A DNA stretch of 64,000 nt from Pistricoccus aurantiacus (GTDB taxonomy: Bacteria > Pseudomonadota > Gammaproteobacteria > Pseudomonadales > Halomonadaceae). Position 1 is the first letter of the stretch; each line of letters opens with the position of its first letter. The position numbers were made by a program, and so were the translations under genes. Below the pieces are notes generated by a model. It worked only from the letters and a program-made list of their open reading frames with translations, searched no databases and had not been told where the DNA came from. Below, piece after piece: positions 15,831 to 24,426 of this stretch. The DNA lies in the NCBI RefSeq assembly GCF_042682565.1, contig NZ_JBHUIC010000008.1; one strand, written 5' to 3'.

Positions 15831-18728
15831 ATGAGTTCTAGATCCCCAAACATCAGGCGATTCAGCCTGACCTGGCGCGTCATCGCATTGACCAGCCTGC
15901 TATTGCTTGCCTTGGCTACCCTGTTTACCCTTGTCAGCCGTAACAATTTGACCCAGCAGTTCGAGGATTCCCGAGCGGAGTACCATGAACGTCAGATACG
16001 GGAAATCCAGCTGGCTTTCAGCCGCTCCGCGGACGCCTTGCGTCAGGTGGCGGCGCTGGTGGCCGCCTCTTCTCCTCTGGGCTCGGCGCTGATCGAAAAC
16101 GATCCGGAAAGGGTGGCCGATGCCTTTTCCGCGGAATGGCCGGCCCTGCAACTTGAAACCGGCATCGACGAACTACGGATTTTCGCCGCGGACGGCCGCA
16201 ATATGGCGACCTGGGGAGAGGGACTTATCGACGACACTCCCTTTGTCGAAGAATGGGCCAGGCAAGTGGTCGACTCCGAGCAACCACTGACCGAACTGCG
16301 CTGCGCGCTTACCTGCCAGCAGTACGCGGCGGTTCCCATCCTGGTCAATGGTAAAAGCCTGGGCACGGTCATTGCGTCGCGTTCCCTGATCGACGTCATC
16401 CGACAAACCAAGCAGGTCTCCGGTAGCGATGTCGCGCTGATGATCGCGGATACGCCCACCCCGCTCGGCGTGGCGCCAGAACGCAATATCGAACCCTGGA
16501 ACGGCCATCTCGTCGCCTTGACACAGTACCGCAACACCTTGCCAATTTTGCAATATGCTGCCACACAAACGTCTTTGGAACGCCTGACCTCCGCGCCTCT
16601 GCAAATCGCCTACCAGCAGGGCAGCTACGAGATCATGGCCTACCGCCTGGCGGCGGAAACGCAGATCGACAATCAAAGCTACCTGCTATTGATCTCCGAT
16701 ATTTCCACCCAGCTTGCGGTCATCAACCGCAACACGCGCAACTTCTTGTTGATAGCAGTGGCAGGCTGGCTGGCCGCGGAGCTGCTGCTGCTTTTCATTC
16801 TATGGAAGCCAACCGCACGCTTGCGACGCCTGTCTCGGGTACTGCCGGCACTGGCGGAACGTGGGTTCGACACGGTTCGCGCCAGAATTCCTCGACCGCG
16901 CCATCGCTTTGCGGATGAAATCGATGTCATGGAAACGACGACCCTGGATCTTTCCGATCAATTGGAATCCTTGGAACAGACGGTGTATTCCAGAAGCAAG
17001 GAACTCGCCGAGCGCGTGAAGGAACTCGCCCGGGAACGCGATTTCATCGGTAGCCTGCTGGATACCGCGGAAGTCTTTATTCTGGCCAAGGATGAAGAAG
17101 GCCGTATTACCTTGGCGAACGAACACGCTCAAGCGATACTCGGTCTTGATCAGGATGCGTTACTTGGAAAATGCTTCGATGAATTCTTTAAAAGTAATAC
17201 AGCAACATCCATCGGTGATTCAGCGCTATTACTGGATGCGGCTTCATCGAATTCAGCGTATCGGCAGGTCGAAGAAACCACCCTCCTTATCCAGAACGAG
17301 CAGCCACGCACCATTGTGTGGAGTCACGCAATACTGAATAACGCACCGGACGGCACCAGCACCAGTATTTCCGTGGGTCTCGATATTACCGCGCGCAAGC
17401 TTGCAGAATCTCGCCTGACCTGGCTAGTCCAGCGGGATCCGCTGACGGAGTTGTACAATCGGCGCTATTTCCAGAAGGCGCTGGAAAACGCCTTGAGCGA
17501 TCGTCAAACCGGTATCCTGTTATTCCTGGACCTGGATCAATTCAAGGATGTCAACGAACTCAGCGGTCACAATACCGGCGATCAACTGTTAAAGTTGGTG
17601 GCCAAGGCGCTTCAGCGCGAATTCAGCCATGAAGGCGTTGTGGCGCGTCTGGGCGGTGACGAATTCGCGCTGCTGGTTGAGGGAGTAGATGCGCAGCAGG
17701 GTATCGTCATTGCAAAACGGATCAATCAGGTGCTTGAAGGCATCAGCCTGACCATATCGGGTCGTCATCATCGCGCCTTGGCCAGCATCGGTATCGCCAG
17801 CTACCCGGAGCACGGCACCACGCCGGCGGAACTGATGGCCAACGCGGACATGGCAATGTATCAAGCGAAAAGTAGCGGACTTCAACGCTGGCATCTGCTC
17901 ACGACACCGGAAGATGCGCGGGAGCAGCTACAGAACCGAGTCTACTGGACGGAATGCCTGCGTCACGCCCTTGTCAATGATGGCTTCGAACTATTCGTTC
18001 AACCTATCGTTCAGTTGAAGGATGGCGAGGTGCGTCACTATGAAGTACTGCTGCGCATGCTCGACAAGCATGGGAAGCTTATTTCCCCTCAACATTTTAT
18101 TCCGATAGCTGAACAGAGCGGTCAGATCATCGCCCTGGATCGCTGGGTACTTCGCAAGAGCCTGAAACTTCTACATGCGATAGCCGACAGGAATGTGAGC
18201 CTCGCCGTTAATCTCTCCGGTCAGACGCTTCACGACGACAGTTTGAAACAATATCTGGCGGATGAGCTAGCCGCCAGCGGTGCAAACCCGCATCGGCTGA
18301 TACTCGAAGTAACAGAAACTGCCGCCGTGACGGATTTTTCTATCGCCAGGGGCGTATTGCAAGGCATACGCGAGCTGGGCTGCCGTACCGCACTGGACGA
18401 CTTTGGTGTCGGCTTCAGCGGCTTCAATTATCTGGGCCAGCTGCCGGTCGACTATATCAAGATCGACGGCTCTTTTATTCATACGCTGCGAACCAGTTCC
18501 GAGAGCCAGGTGATTGTCAAAGCGATCGCGGATATCGCCAACGGTTTCAACAAGCTTACCATTGCCGAATTTGTCGACAACGAAGCTCTGATTCCGATGC
18601 TAAAAGAGTATGGAATCACCTATGGACAAGGTTTTTATCTTGGACGCCCTCAACCTTTGAACAAAGTATTCGACATATCAATGAAAGACATACACAGGAT
18701 TTCAAGTAGTAAAAAAAACTACTCTTAG
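15831..18728 (+). CDS. Membrane GGDEF-EAL c-di-GMP signalling protein with PAS domain
   Basis: The 965-residue protein has a membrane helix (about 14-36), a periplasmic sensory domain (about 37-300), a second helix (about 305-327), a HAMP-like/coiled linker, a PAS domain (about 405-525), a GGDEF domain (about 540-695) and an EAL domain (about 700-950). The cyclase motif is intact, ARLGGDEF at about 604-611. The phosphodiesterase part has EVLLR in place of EALLR, with the later acidic residues EVTET, DDFGVGFSG and KIDGSFI kept, so hydrolysis remains plausible. It ends the PstS-like/porin cluster and probably reads a periplasmic signal. It is followed by the acyltransferase gene 46 bases on. 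Confidence 0.93.
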   Translation: MSSRSPNIRRFSLTWRVIALTSLLLLALATLFTLVSRNNLTQQFEDSRAEYHERQIREIQLAFSRSADALRQVAALVAASSPLGSALIENDPERVADAFSAEWPALQLETGIDELRIFAADGRNMATWGEGLIDDTPFVEEWARQVVDSEQPLTELRCALTCQQYAAVPILVNGKSLGTVIASRSLIDVIRQTKQVSGSDVALMIADTPTPLGVAPERNIEPWNGHLVALTQYRNTLPILQYAATQTSLERLTSAPLQIAYQQGSYEIMAYRLAAETQIDNQSYLLLISDISTQLAVINRNTRNFLLIAVAGWLAAELLLLFILWKPTARLRRLSRVLPALAERGFDTVRARIPRPRHRFADEIDVMETTTLDLSDQLESLEQTVYSRSKELAERVKELARERDFIGSLLDTAEVFILAKDEEGRITLANEHAQAILGLDQDALLGKCFDEFFKSNTATSIGDSALLLDAASSNSAYRQVEETTLLIQNEQPRTIVWSHAILNNAPDGTSTSISVGLDITARKLAESRLTWLVQRDPLTELYNRRYFQKALENALSDRQTGILLFLDLDQFKDVNELSGHNTGDQLLKLVAKALQREFSHEGVVARLGGDEFALLVEGVDAQQGIVIAKRINQVLEGISLTISGRHHRALASIGIASYPEHGTTPAELMANADMAMYQAKSSGLQRWHLLTTPEDAREQLQNRVYWTECLRHALVNDGFELFVQPIVQLKDGEVRHYEVLLRMLDKHGKLISPQHFIPIAEQSGQIIALDRWVLRKSLKLLHAIADRNVSLAVNLSGQTLHDDSLKQYLADELAASGANPHRLILEVTETAAVTDFSIARGVLQGIRELGCRTALDDFGVGFSGFNYLGQLPVDYIKIDGSFIHTLRTSSESQVIVKAIADIANGFNKLTIAEFVDNEALIPMLKEYGITYGQGFYLGRPQPLNKVFDISMKDIHRISSSKKNYS

Positions 18729-18774
18729 AATCTAAGTAAAAGCATACTAATTACCTCAAAAAGGAAAACTGAGA

Positions 18775-19623
18775 ATGAAAGAATTAGAAAAAAAGGAGGT
18801 GTTGATCAAAAAAAGTAGAAATAATTACTTTCAAAGCTTCAGCAGAAATTTCAAATTTAAACTAGCAATCAGTCAAGAAGATAAGAATCGTGTTTACGGT
18901 TTGCGCTATAAGGTTTTTTGTCAGGAGCTGAACGGAGATATGCCACAAGATAGAATACGTGGCCTTGAGTACGATCATTATGACCTACGATCTATACTTT
19001 GTTTTATCGAGCATGCGAGAACCGGGATTATTGCAGGGTGTATGCGTCTAATCATGCCCTGCATCAAAGATCCTTGTAACCTGCAACGTCTTTCACTCGA
19101 GGATCTTGTCCCAGCTGAAAGTTATGTCAGCAAACTTAACCCTTATATAATACCTCGCAACGAGCTTTGCGAAGCTTCCAGACTTGCCATTTCTCCTCTA
19201 TTTAGAAAAAATAGTAAAAAAAACCTGTGCAATCAAACAGAAGTTAATGAGCTATTTACCCAAAAAGAAATCGAAGATTTTTCTTATTTAGTTGTTGGCT
19301 TATTCTTGGCGACCTATGCTCTAGTAGGCCTGACAAATAGACGTCACGTTTATGCTTTTATGGAAGAAAGATTGCCACGCCTTCTCTCACGCTCTGGATT
19401 TTATTTTGATGGAGTTAGCAAGACAATTGAATTTCACGGAAAACGCAAGGTATTTTATATAGATCATTCTCAGGCAGAAAAAGAAATGCATGAGTCTTTA
19501 AAACCGTTGTATAAACGTATCTGGCAAGAGTTAGAACCGCAGCTTGCTATTCTGATGAAAAAACAACCCAAATTAGCAAACGCAAGCTCTCCTTTAGCTG
19601 CTTTGGTTAAAGCATCAGTCTGA
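18775..19623 (+). CDS. PEP-CTERM/exosortase-associated acyltransferase (LuxI/FeeM-like fold)
   Basis: This 282-residue protein resembles the exosortase-system-associated acyltransferases, relatives of LuxI-type autoinducer synthases and FeeM N-acyl amino acid synthases in the GNAT fold. Supporting segments are VYGLRYKVFCQELN (about 42-55, the RYxVFc motif), GLEYDHYD, GIIAGCMRLIMP and ELCEASRLAISPLFR (about 135-149). It would transfer an acyl group to an unknown acceptor. The coding sequence is clearly richer in A and T and in lysine than its neighbours, suggesting transfer. No exosortase or PEP-CTERM protein is in view. AAGGA precedes the ATG by about ten bases. Proximity to the GGDEF-EAL gene hints at a signalling link. 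Confidence 0.72.
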   Translation: MKELEKKEVLIKKSRNNYFQSFSRNFKFKLAISQEDKNRVYGLRYKVFCQELNGDMPQDRIRGLEYDHYDLRSILCFIEHARTGIIAGCMRLIMPCIKDPCNLQRLSLEDLVPAESYVSKLNPYIIPRNELCEASRLAISPLFRKNSKKNLCNQTEVNELFTQKEIEDFSYLVVGLFLATYALVGLTNRRHVYAFMEERLPRLLSRSGFYFDGVSKTIEFHGKRKVFYIDHSQAEKEMHESLKPLYKRIWQELEPQLAILMKKQPKLANASSPLAALVKASV

Positions 19624-20346
19624 TCAACGCTTCCTACGCCGAGATTGTTCCGGCCGAATCATCTTGACTCGTGCTTTTCGCCGAGTGGGCAAGGATAAAC
19701 CGGTCTCGGCTTCTTTTTTCGGCGCCTCGGGGCTTTCCACCCAGGCGAAGGTGGGCAGGGAAAGCCCCCAATATATTGCCGCAAGGCGCACGCCTAGCGT
19801 GGTGGCTAGCGCCAGACCGATGGCAGGCACGTGATTCAATCCGACGGTAAACAGACCGGCATAGACGACGCCACCGGCAATCGAGGCGGTGGCGTAGATT
19901 TCCTGACGTAGCACCATCGGCACGCGATGCGCCAGCAAATCCCGGGTCATTCCGCCAGCCACTCCGGTCATCAATCCCATCAGTACCGCAACGATACCGG
20001 CGTGGCCCAGCACCAGCGCCTTGTGAGAGCCGATTACCGTGAACAACGCCAGCCCAAAAGCATCCGTTACCGGAAGGAAAGTGCGCGTCAAGCGATGGAT
20101 ATAGTGAAACCCGAGAATGGACAGGGACACCGTGGCCAGTATGACCCAGAGATAGCTCGGCGCCGCCACCCAGAAAACCGGCACGCCTAGCACCAGATCC
20201 CGCAGAGTGCCGCCGCCGATTCCGGTTACCGCCCCCAGCACCAGCATGCCGAAGGGATCCATGCGCGACTGGCAGGCGATGATCACGCCGGAAAAGGCGA
20301 ATATCGTGACGCCGGCCAGATCCAGCCAATAGATCAACCCGCTCAT
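19624..20346 (-). CDS. TRIC/UPF0126 family membrane protein (YicG-like)
   Basis: This 240-residue protein has seven predicted helices in two repeats. The paired glycine motifs GGGTLRDLVLG (about 43-53) and GVAGGMTRDLLAHRVPMVLR (about 128-147) mark the UPF0126 family, bacterial homologues of trimeric intracellular cation channels. A basic tail (KARVKMIRPEQSRRRKR) follows the last helix. The physiological ion in bacteria is not settled. GGAGG lies before the ATG. The gene abuts the stop of the convergent acyltransferase gene. Confidence 0.9.
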   Translation of the reverse strand: MSGLIYWLDLAGVTIFAFSGVIIACQSRMDPFGMLVLGAVTGIGGGTLRDLVLGVPVFWVAAPSYLWVILATVSLSILGFHYIHRLTRTFLPVTDAFGLALFTVIGSHKALVLGHAGIVAVLMGLMTGVAGGMTRDLLAHRVPMVLRQEIYATASIAGGVVYAGLFTVGLNHVPAIGLALATTLGVRLAAIYWGLSLPTFAWVESPEAPKKEAETGLSLPTRRKARVKMIRPEQSRRRKR

Positions 20347-20389
20347 GGCTCTTCCTCCAACTTAATTTACCGCTCTGGGCTTGTCTGAC

Positions 20390-21184
20390 CTACCCCAATA
20401 ACAAGGTATCATCGTCGACCTTCCCGCCCTTGGCACGCTCGAACAGCTTGAGCAGATCCGGCACGTCCAGAATCTTGCGCTCGTCTCCGCTGACATCGAA
20501 GACCACTCGGCCTTGATCCATCATGATGGTGCGATCTCCCACGTCCAGGGCCTGACGCATGCTGTGGGTGACCATCAGGGCGGTCAGGGACTGCTCGCGA
20601 ATGATCTCCGCGGAAAGCGTCAGCACGAAGGCGGCAATGCGCGGGTCCAGCGCTGCGGTATGCTCGTCCAGCAGCAGGATTTCCATGGGCTGCAACGCCG
20701 CCATCAACAGGCTGACCGCCTGACGCTGTCCGCCGGATAACAGCCCGATGCTGTCATGCAGCCGATTCTCCAGTCCCAGCCCCAGCCGTGCCAGATTATC
20801 GCGAAAGCGCTGGCGCAGCGCCCTGTCGAGAGTACTCCCAAGACGCCTGCGTCGCCCCCGGGCGCAGGCCAGGGCCAGGTTCTCTTCCAGGGTCAGGCTG
20901 GCGCAGGTACCCGCCAGGGGATCCTGATAGACCCGAGCCACCAGGCCGGCCCGGCGAAAGGTGGGCAGCCGCGTGACGTCCTTATTGCCGATACAAACCT
21001 TGCCCCGCTCGGCCATCACTTCCCCAGCCAGCACGTTGAGCAGGGTGGACTTGCCCGCGCCGTTGCCGCCAATCACCGTGACGAAATCGCCGTTGGCGAT
21101 TTTCAGATCGATGCCCTTGAGCACCGGATTCTCCAGCGGCGTGCCCGGGTTGAAGGTGACGTGGATATCCTCGAGTTCGATCAT
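20390..21184 (-). CDS. ABC transporter ATP-binding protein (TrpZ-like)
   Basis: This 264-residue ATPase has a Walker A (GGNGAGKST, about 39-47), Q-loop, signature LSGGQRQAVS (about 148-157) and Walker B (EILLLDEHTAAL, about 168-179), with the switch histidine in VTHSMRQAL. It energises the permease encoded just upstream, whose stop codon overlaps its start (ATGA). With the DUF534-type binding protein, the set matches TrpXYZ-like importers, in which aromatic amino acids are substrates for some members; the solute here is unproven. Confidence 0.92.
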   Translation of the reverse strand: MIELEDIHVTFNPGTPLENPVLKGIDLKIANGDFVTVIGGNGAGKSTLLNVLAGEVMAERGKVCIGNKDVTRLPTFRRAGLVARVYQDPLAGTCASLTLEENLALACARGRRRRLGSTLDRALRQRFRDNLARLGLGLENRLHDSIGLLSGGQRQAVSLLMAALQPMEILLLDEHTAALDPRIAAFVLTLSAEIIREQSLTALMVTHSMRQALDVGDRTIMMDQGRVVFDVSGDERKILDVPDLLKLFERAKGGKVDDDTLLLG

Positions 21185-22059
21185 GCGCGCCGCCTCCGCT
21201 TGAATCTTGGCAATACCAGGGCGAAGCCCACCAGCAAGGCGGTGACCAGGTTCAAATCCTGGGCCTCGAGGCCGATGAAATCCGCGCTGAGCGCCAGCGC
21301 CACCATGATCCGGTAGAGAATCGAACCGAAGATGCAGGCCAGGGTCGCCATGAAGATACTCCGCCCGGGCAACAGCGACTGACCGCCGATCACCGCCGCC
21401 AGCCCCACCACGATGGTGCCGACCCCCATGGTCACGTCCGCGCTCCCCTGGCTTTGAGCAAAAAGCGCGCCCCCCAGGGCTACAAGCGCATTGGAAAGCG
21501 CCATGCCCATCAGCACCATGCGGTCCGTATTGATGCCGTTGCCGGAGGCCATACGGGGATTTTCCCCAGTGGCGCGCATTGCCAGCCCCACTTCGCTATT
21601 GAGAAAGCGATTGAGCAGCGCGGTCACCAAGGCGAGGCCCACCAGAATAGCCAGGGGATAAAGGATATAGCGGCTGACCGGCAGCGTATCCAGCGGCGTG
21701 AAGACGGTTTCTTCCGTCAGCAGCGCGATATTAGGCCGTCCCATGATGCGCAGATTGACGGAATACAGCGCGATCATGGTCAGAATACTGGCCAGCAGAT
21801 TGAGAATATTCAGCTTGACCGCCATCCAGGCGGTGATGATACCCGCCAGACTCCCGGCAAGCATGGCAAACAGAATGCCTATCCAGGGATTGCCTCCCCC
21901 GACGATCCACACCGCCGCCACTGCCGCACCCAAGGGAAAGCTGCCGTCCACGGTCAGATCGGGAAACTCCAGTACCCGAAAGGAAAGATAAACCCCCAGC
22001 GCGACGAAGCCGAAGATCAGCCCCAGTTCCAGGGCGCCAAGAAATGCAATCAGACTCAT
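21181..22059 (-). CDS. ABC transporter permease (TrpY-like)
   Basis: This 292-residue permease has about eight or nine helices and the branched-chain amino acid/ribose type permease signature. Family features include YLSFRVLEFPDLTVDGSFPLGAAVAA near the N-terminus and MRATGENPRMASGNGINTDRM in the loop that contacts the ATPase. A basic end KRRRRA overlaps the ATPase start. The gene starts 80 bases after the binding-protein stop, with a hairpin between the two. Confidence 0.92.
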   Translation of the reverse strand: MSLIAFLGALELGLIFGFVALGVYLSFRVLEFPDLTVDGSFPLGAAVAAVWIVGGGNPWIGILFAMLAGSLAGIITAWMAVKLNILNLLASILTMIALYSVNLRIMGRPNIALLTEETVFTPLDTLPVSRYILYPLAILVGLALVTALLNRFLNSEVGLAMRATGENPRMASGNGINTDRMVLMGMALSNALVALGGALFAQSQGSADVTMGVGTIVVGLAAVIGGQSLLPGRSIFMATLACIFGSILYRIMVALALSADFIGLEAQDLNLVTALLVGFALVLPRFKRRRRA

Positions 22060-22093
22060 TGACTATCCATAAGAGACAAGCCATGACAGAGAA

Positions 22094-22114
22094 AGAGGGA
22101 GCTTGGCTCCCTCT
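22094..22114 (-). terminator. Intercistronic hairpin (partial terminator or attenuator) in the ABC operon
   Basis: A perfect nine-base-pair stem, AGAGGGAGC (22094-22102) with GCTCCCTCT (22106-22114) and a three-base loop, is followed on the minus strand by a T-rich but interrupted tail (TTTCTCTG). It lies between the binding-protein gene and the permease gene. Such hairpins commonly let most transcripts end after the binding protein, which is needed in excess. Confidence 0.6.
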
Positions 22115-22139
22115 GAAATGGCGTTTCCAAGGTGAAGGG

Positions 22140-23114
22140 TTATTCGATGATCTTGACCGCGCGTTCTTTCAGCGCCTCGGGAAGCTCGTAGCCGATGGCA
22201 TCCGCGGCGTTCTGATTGAGCATCAGTTCGAGTTTTTCCACGGTGCCTACCGGCAGTGATCCTGCCTTTTCGCCTTCGAGCACCTTGGCGATCAACTCCC
22301 CGGTCTGGCGCCCCATATCGTAGTAACTGAAGCCGAGTGCCGCCAGGGCACCACGCTCCACGGAGGCGTTATCGCCGGTGAAGACCGGAATGTCCGCGTC
22401 GTAACCGACCTTGATGACTCCCTCAAGGGCGGACACCACGGTATTATCCACTGGTACGTAGATCGCGTCCGCCCGACCCGCCAGGCTGCGCGCCGCCCCC
22501 ATCACTTCCGACGTCCTGGACGCACTGGCTTCCACCAGCTGCATATCCATTTCCTTGGTCAGTTGCTTGAGCGTCTCGATCTGGGAAACCGAATTGGCCT
22601 CCCCGGGGTTGTAGATCACCCCCAGGCGCTTGGCGTCCGGGAACATTTCCTGAATCAGTTCGAGCTGCTGTTCGAGCGGCGGCGCATCGATGACCCCGGT
22701 GATATTACCGCCGGGATTCTGCATGTCGTTGACCAGCTTGGCCGCCAGGGGATCCGTTACCGCGGTAAAGACAATCGGTGTATCCCGCAGCGCCGCGGCA
22801 GCGGATTGAGCGGAAGGCGTGCTGATCGCCAGCACCACGTCAGGATTCTGTCCGGCAAACTTGCGCGCGATCTGAGCGGCGATGGCGGTATTGCCCTGGG
22901 CGTTCTGGAAATCCACCTCGAGATTGTCGCCTTCCTTGTAGCCGCGCTCGGCGAGCTCATCCAACGCCCCCTGCCGGCTGGCATCCAGGGAAGGATGCTC
23001 GACGATCTGAGTGATGCCAAGCGTGTAGGTCTGCGCCTGAACGCCTCCCGCCAGCAGCAGGGAACCCAGCACCACGCCCAATAATTTACGTTTTATCAAG
23101 ATATTAGATCCCAT
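22140..23114 (-). CDS. ABC transporter substrate-binding protein (TrpX-like)
   Basis: This 324-residue protein of the ABC substrate-binding (DUF534) family has a signal peptide (KRKLLGVVLGSLLLAGGVQAQ, cleavage about 27). The mature part has the typical YTLGITQIVEHPSLDA opening, a LAISTPSAQSAAAAL segment, VFTAVTDPLAAKLV, GNITGV and the hinge VPVDNTVVSALEGVI. It feeds the permease/ATPase pair downstream. Members of this family bind tryptophan, tyrosine or other small solutes; specificity is not evident here. Confidence 0.92.
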   Translation of the reverse strand: MGSNILIKRKLLGVVLGSLLLAGGVQAQTYTLGITQIVEHPSLDASRQGALDELAERGYKEGDNLEVDFQNAQGNTAIAAQIARKFAGQNPDVVLAISTPSAQSAAAALRDTPIVFTAVTDPLAAKLVNDMQNPGGNITGVIDAPPLEQQLELIQEMFPDAKRLGVIYNPGEANSVSQIETLKQLTKEMDMQLVEASASRTSEVMGAARSLAGRADAIYVPVDNTVVSALEGVIKVGYDADIPVFTGDNASVERGALAALGFSYYDMGRQTGELIAKVLEGEKAGSLPVGTVEKLELMLNQNAADAIGYELPEALKERAVKIIE

Positions 23115-23266
23115 ATCGCCCCCTGATTGGCGTGAGCCGCTAGCGCCAAGACGCTGAATCGGCCACGAGATGTTTCTAGTTGTATCTGTTTACCCAGCCA
23201 CCATACCGCGCGGCCCGGGCCTAGCCAAGCACGCCGCTGTCAACGCGACCAATCGTTAGCGCGGCC

Positions 23267-24400
23267 CTATTCGGCGTCACGCTGAGGGAAGCGCTTTAGC
23301 TGCATTTCCCGCAGACGACTCAGCGTGCGTCGGAAGGGAAAGGTCAGATAGCCTTCCGAGTACAACTCATCCAAGGCAACCTCCGCCTCGATATACAGCG
23401 GAATCCCTCGGTCGTAACATTCATCCACCAAGGCAATGAACCGGCGGACGCTATCGTCTTGTGAAGCGAGTGGCGGCAAGCGGCGATCCCCGGCGGCCAC
23501 CTGTTCCGGGGCATCCTCCGTACCTCGTGCGATCCGGCCTGCCTGAGTCTTGCCACCTAGCCGGGGCACCTCGCTCAGCAGCACATGATCATAGCGTTCA
23601 CCGAGGGTGATAAAATCCAGCGCCGACAGCGGCTGCTCGCACAGCGCCGCGAAGCGACACCACAGCACCGTCTCGCCGCGGCGAATCACCGGAATTCGAC
23701 GGTTTCCCAGCTCGACCGGGTGATCCCAAGCGGGCCGCCCGGCATTCAACTCCTCGAATACCGCCGCCAGCGGGCTGGGCCTGCCTTCCTCGATCATCCA
23801 GTAACGGCAATGACTCGCCCCGGGATGCAGCCGGTGATCCTGGCCGCCGTCCACGTTGACCACCCGAGTGTGGCGCTTGATCGCCTCGATGGCCGGCAGG
23901 AAACGCTCGCGGTTGAAACCATCCGCGTAAAGCTGATCCGGCGCTTGGTTGGAGGTCGCCACCAGCACTACACCCCGGGCGAACAAGGCCTCGAAAAGCC
24001 GTCCCAGCAGCATGGCATCGGCGATATCCTCGACCTGCAGCTCATCGAGACACAGCACCCTCCATTCCTCGTTCAGCTCCCGGGCCAACAGATCGAGGGG
24101 GTTGGCGCTGCCGGAGAAATGAAAGAGACGCCGATGCACCCAGCGCATGAAGTGATGAAAGTGCTGACGCCAGGCAGGCAACTCGAGACTCGCATGAAAG
24201 CGGTCCATCAACCAGGTCTTGCCGCGCCCCACCGGCCCCCAGAGATAAACCCCGTTGATACGCTCGTCGAAAGACGCCTGGTAGAGCGCCCGGCGACAGT
24301 CGGTCAATTGGATCGCCGCCCCACGCTGGGCGGCATCCGGCTGAAAAAGACCGCGCTCGACGGCGCGGTCATAGATCTCTAATGGAGATGGCTTGCTCAT
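23267..24400 (-). CDS. zapE: Cell division protein ZapE (AFG1-like ATPase)
   Basis: This 377-residue P-loop ATPase starts MSKPSPLEIYDRAVERGLFQPD. It has Walker A GPVGRGKTWLMD (about 51-62), Walker B VLCLDELQVEDIADAM, sensor VATSNQAPDQLY and the C-terminal EVALDELYSEGYLTFPFRRTLSRLREM. ZapE stimulates Z-ring constriction, and homologues act at the inner membrane. It lies between the ABC operon and cysK, same strand; the 26-base gap to cysK suggests they may be cotranscribed. Confidence 0.93.
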   Translation of the reverse strand: MSKPSPLEIYDRAVERGLFQPDAAQRGAAIQLTDCRRALYQASFDERINGVYLWGPVGRGKTWLMDRFHASLELPAWRQHFHHFMRWVHRRLFHFSGSANPLDLLARELNEEWRVLCLDELQVEDIADAMLLGRLFEALFARGVVLVATSNQAPDQLYADGFNRERFLPAIEAIKRHTRVVNVDGGQDHRLHPGASHCRYWMIEEGRPSPLAAVFEELNAGRPAWDHPVELGNRRIPVIRRGETVLWCRFAALCEQPLSALDFITLGERYDHVLLSEVPRLGGKTQAGRIARGTEDAPEQVAAGDRRLPPLASQDDSVRRFIALVDECYDRGIPLYIEAEVALDELYSEGYLTFPFRRTLSRLREMQLKRFPQRDAE

Positions 24401-24426
24401 GATGACGGCGGAAAGCTGACAGGAGC

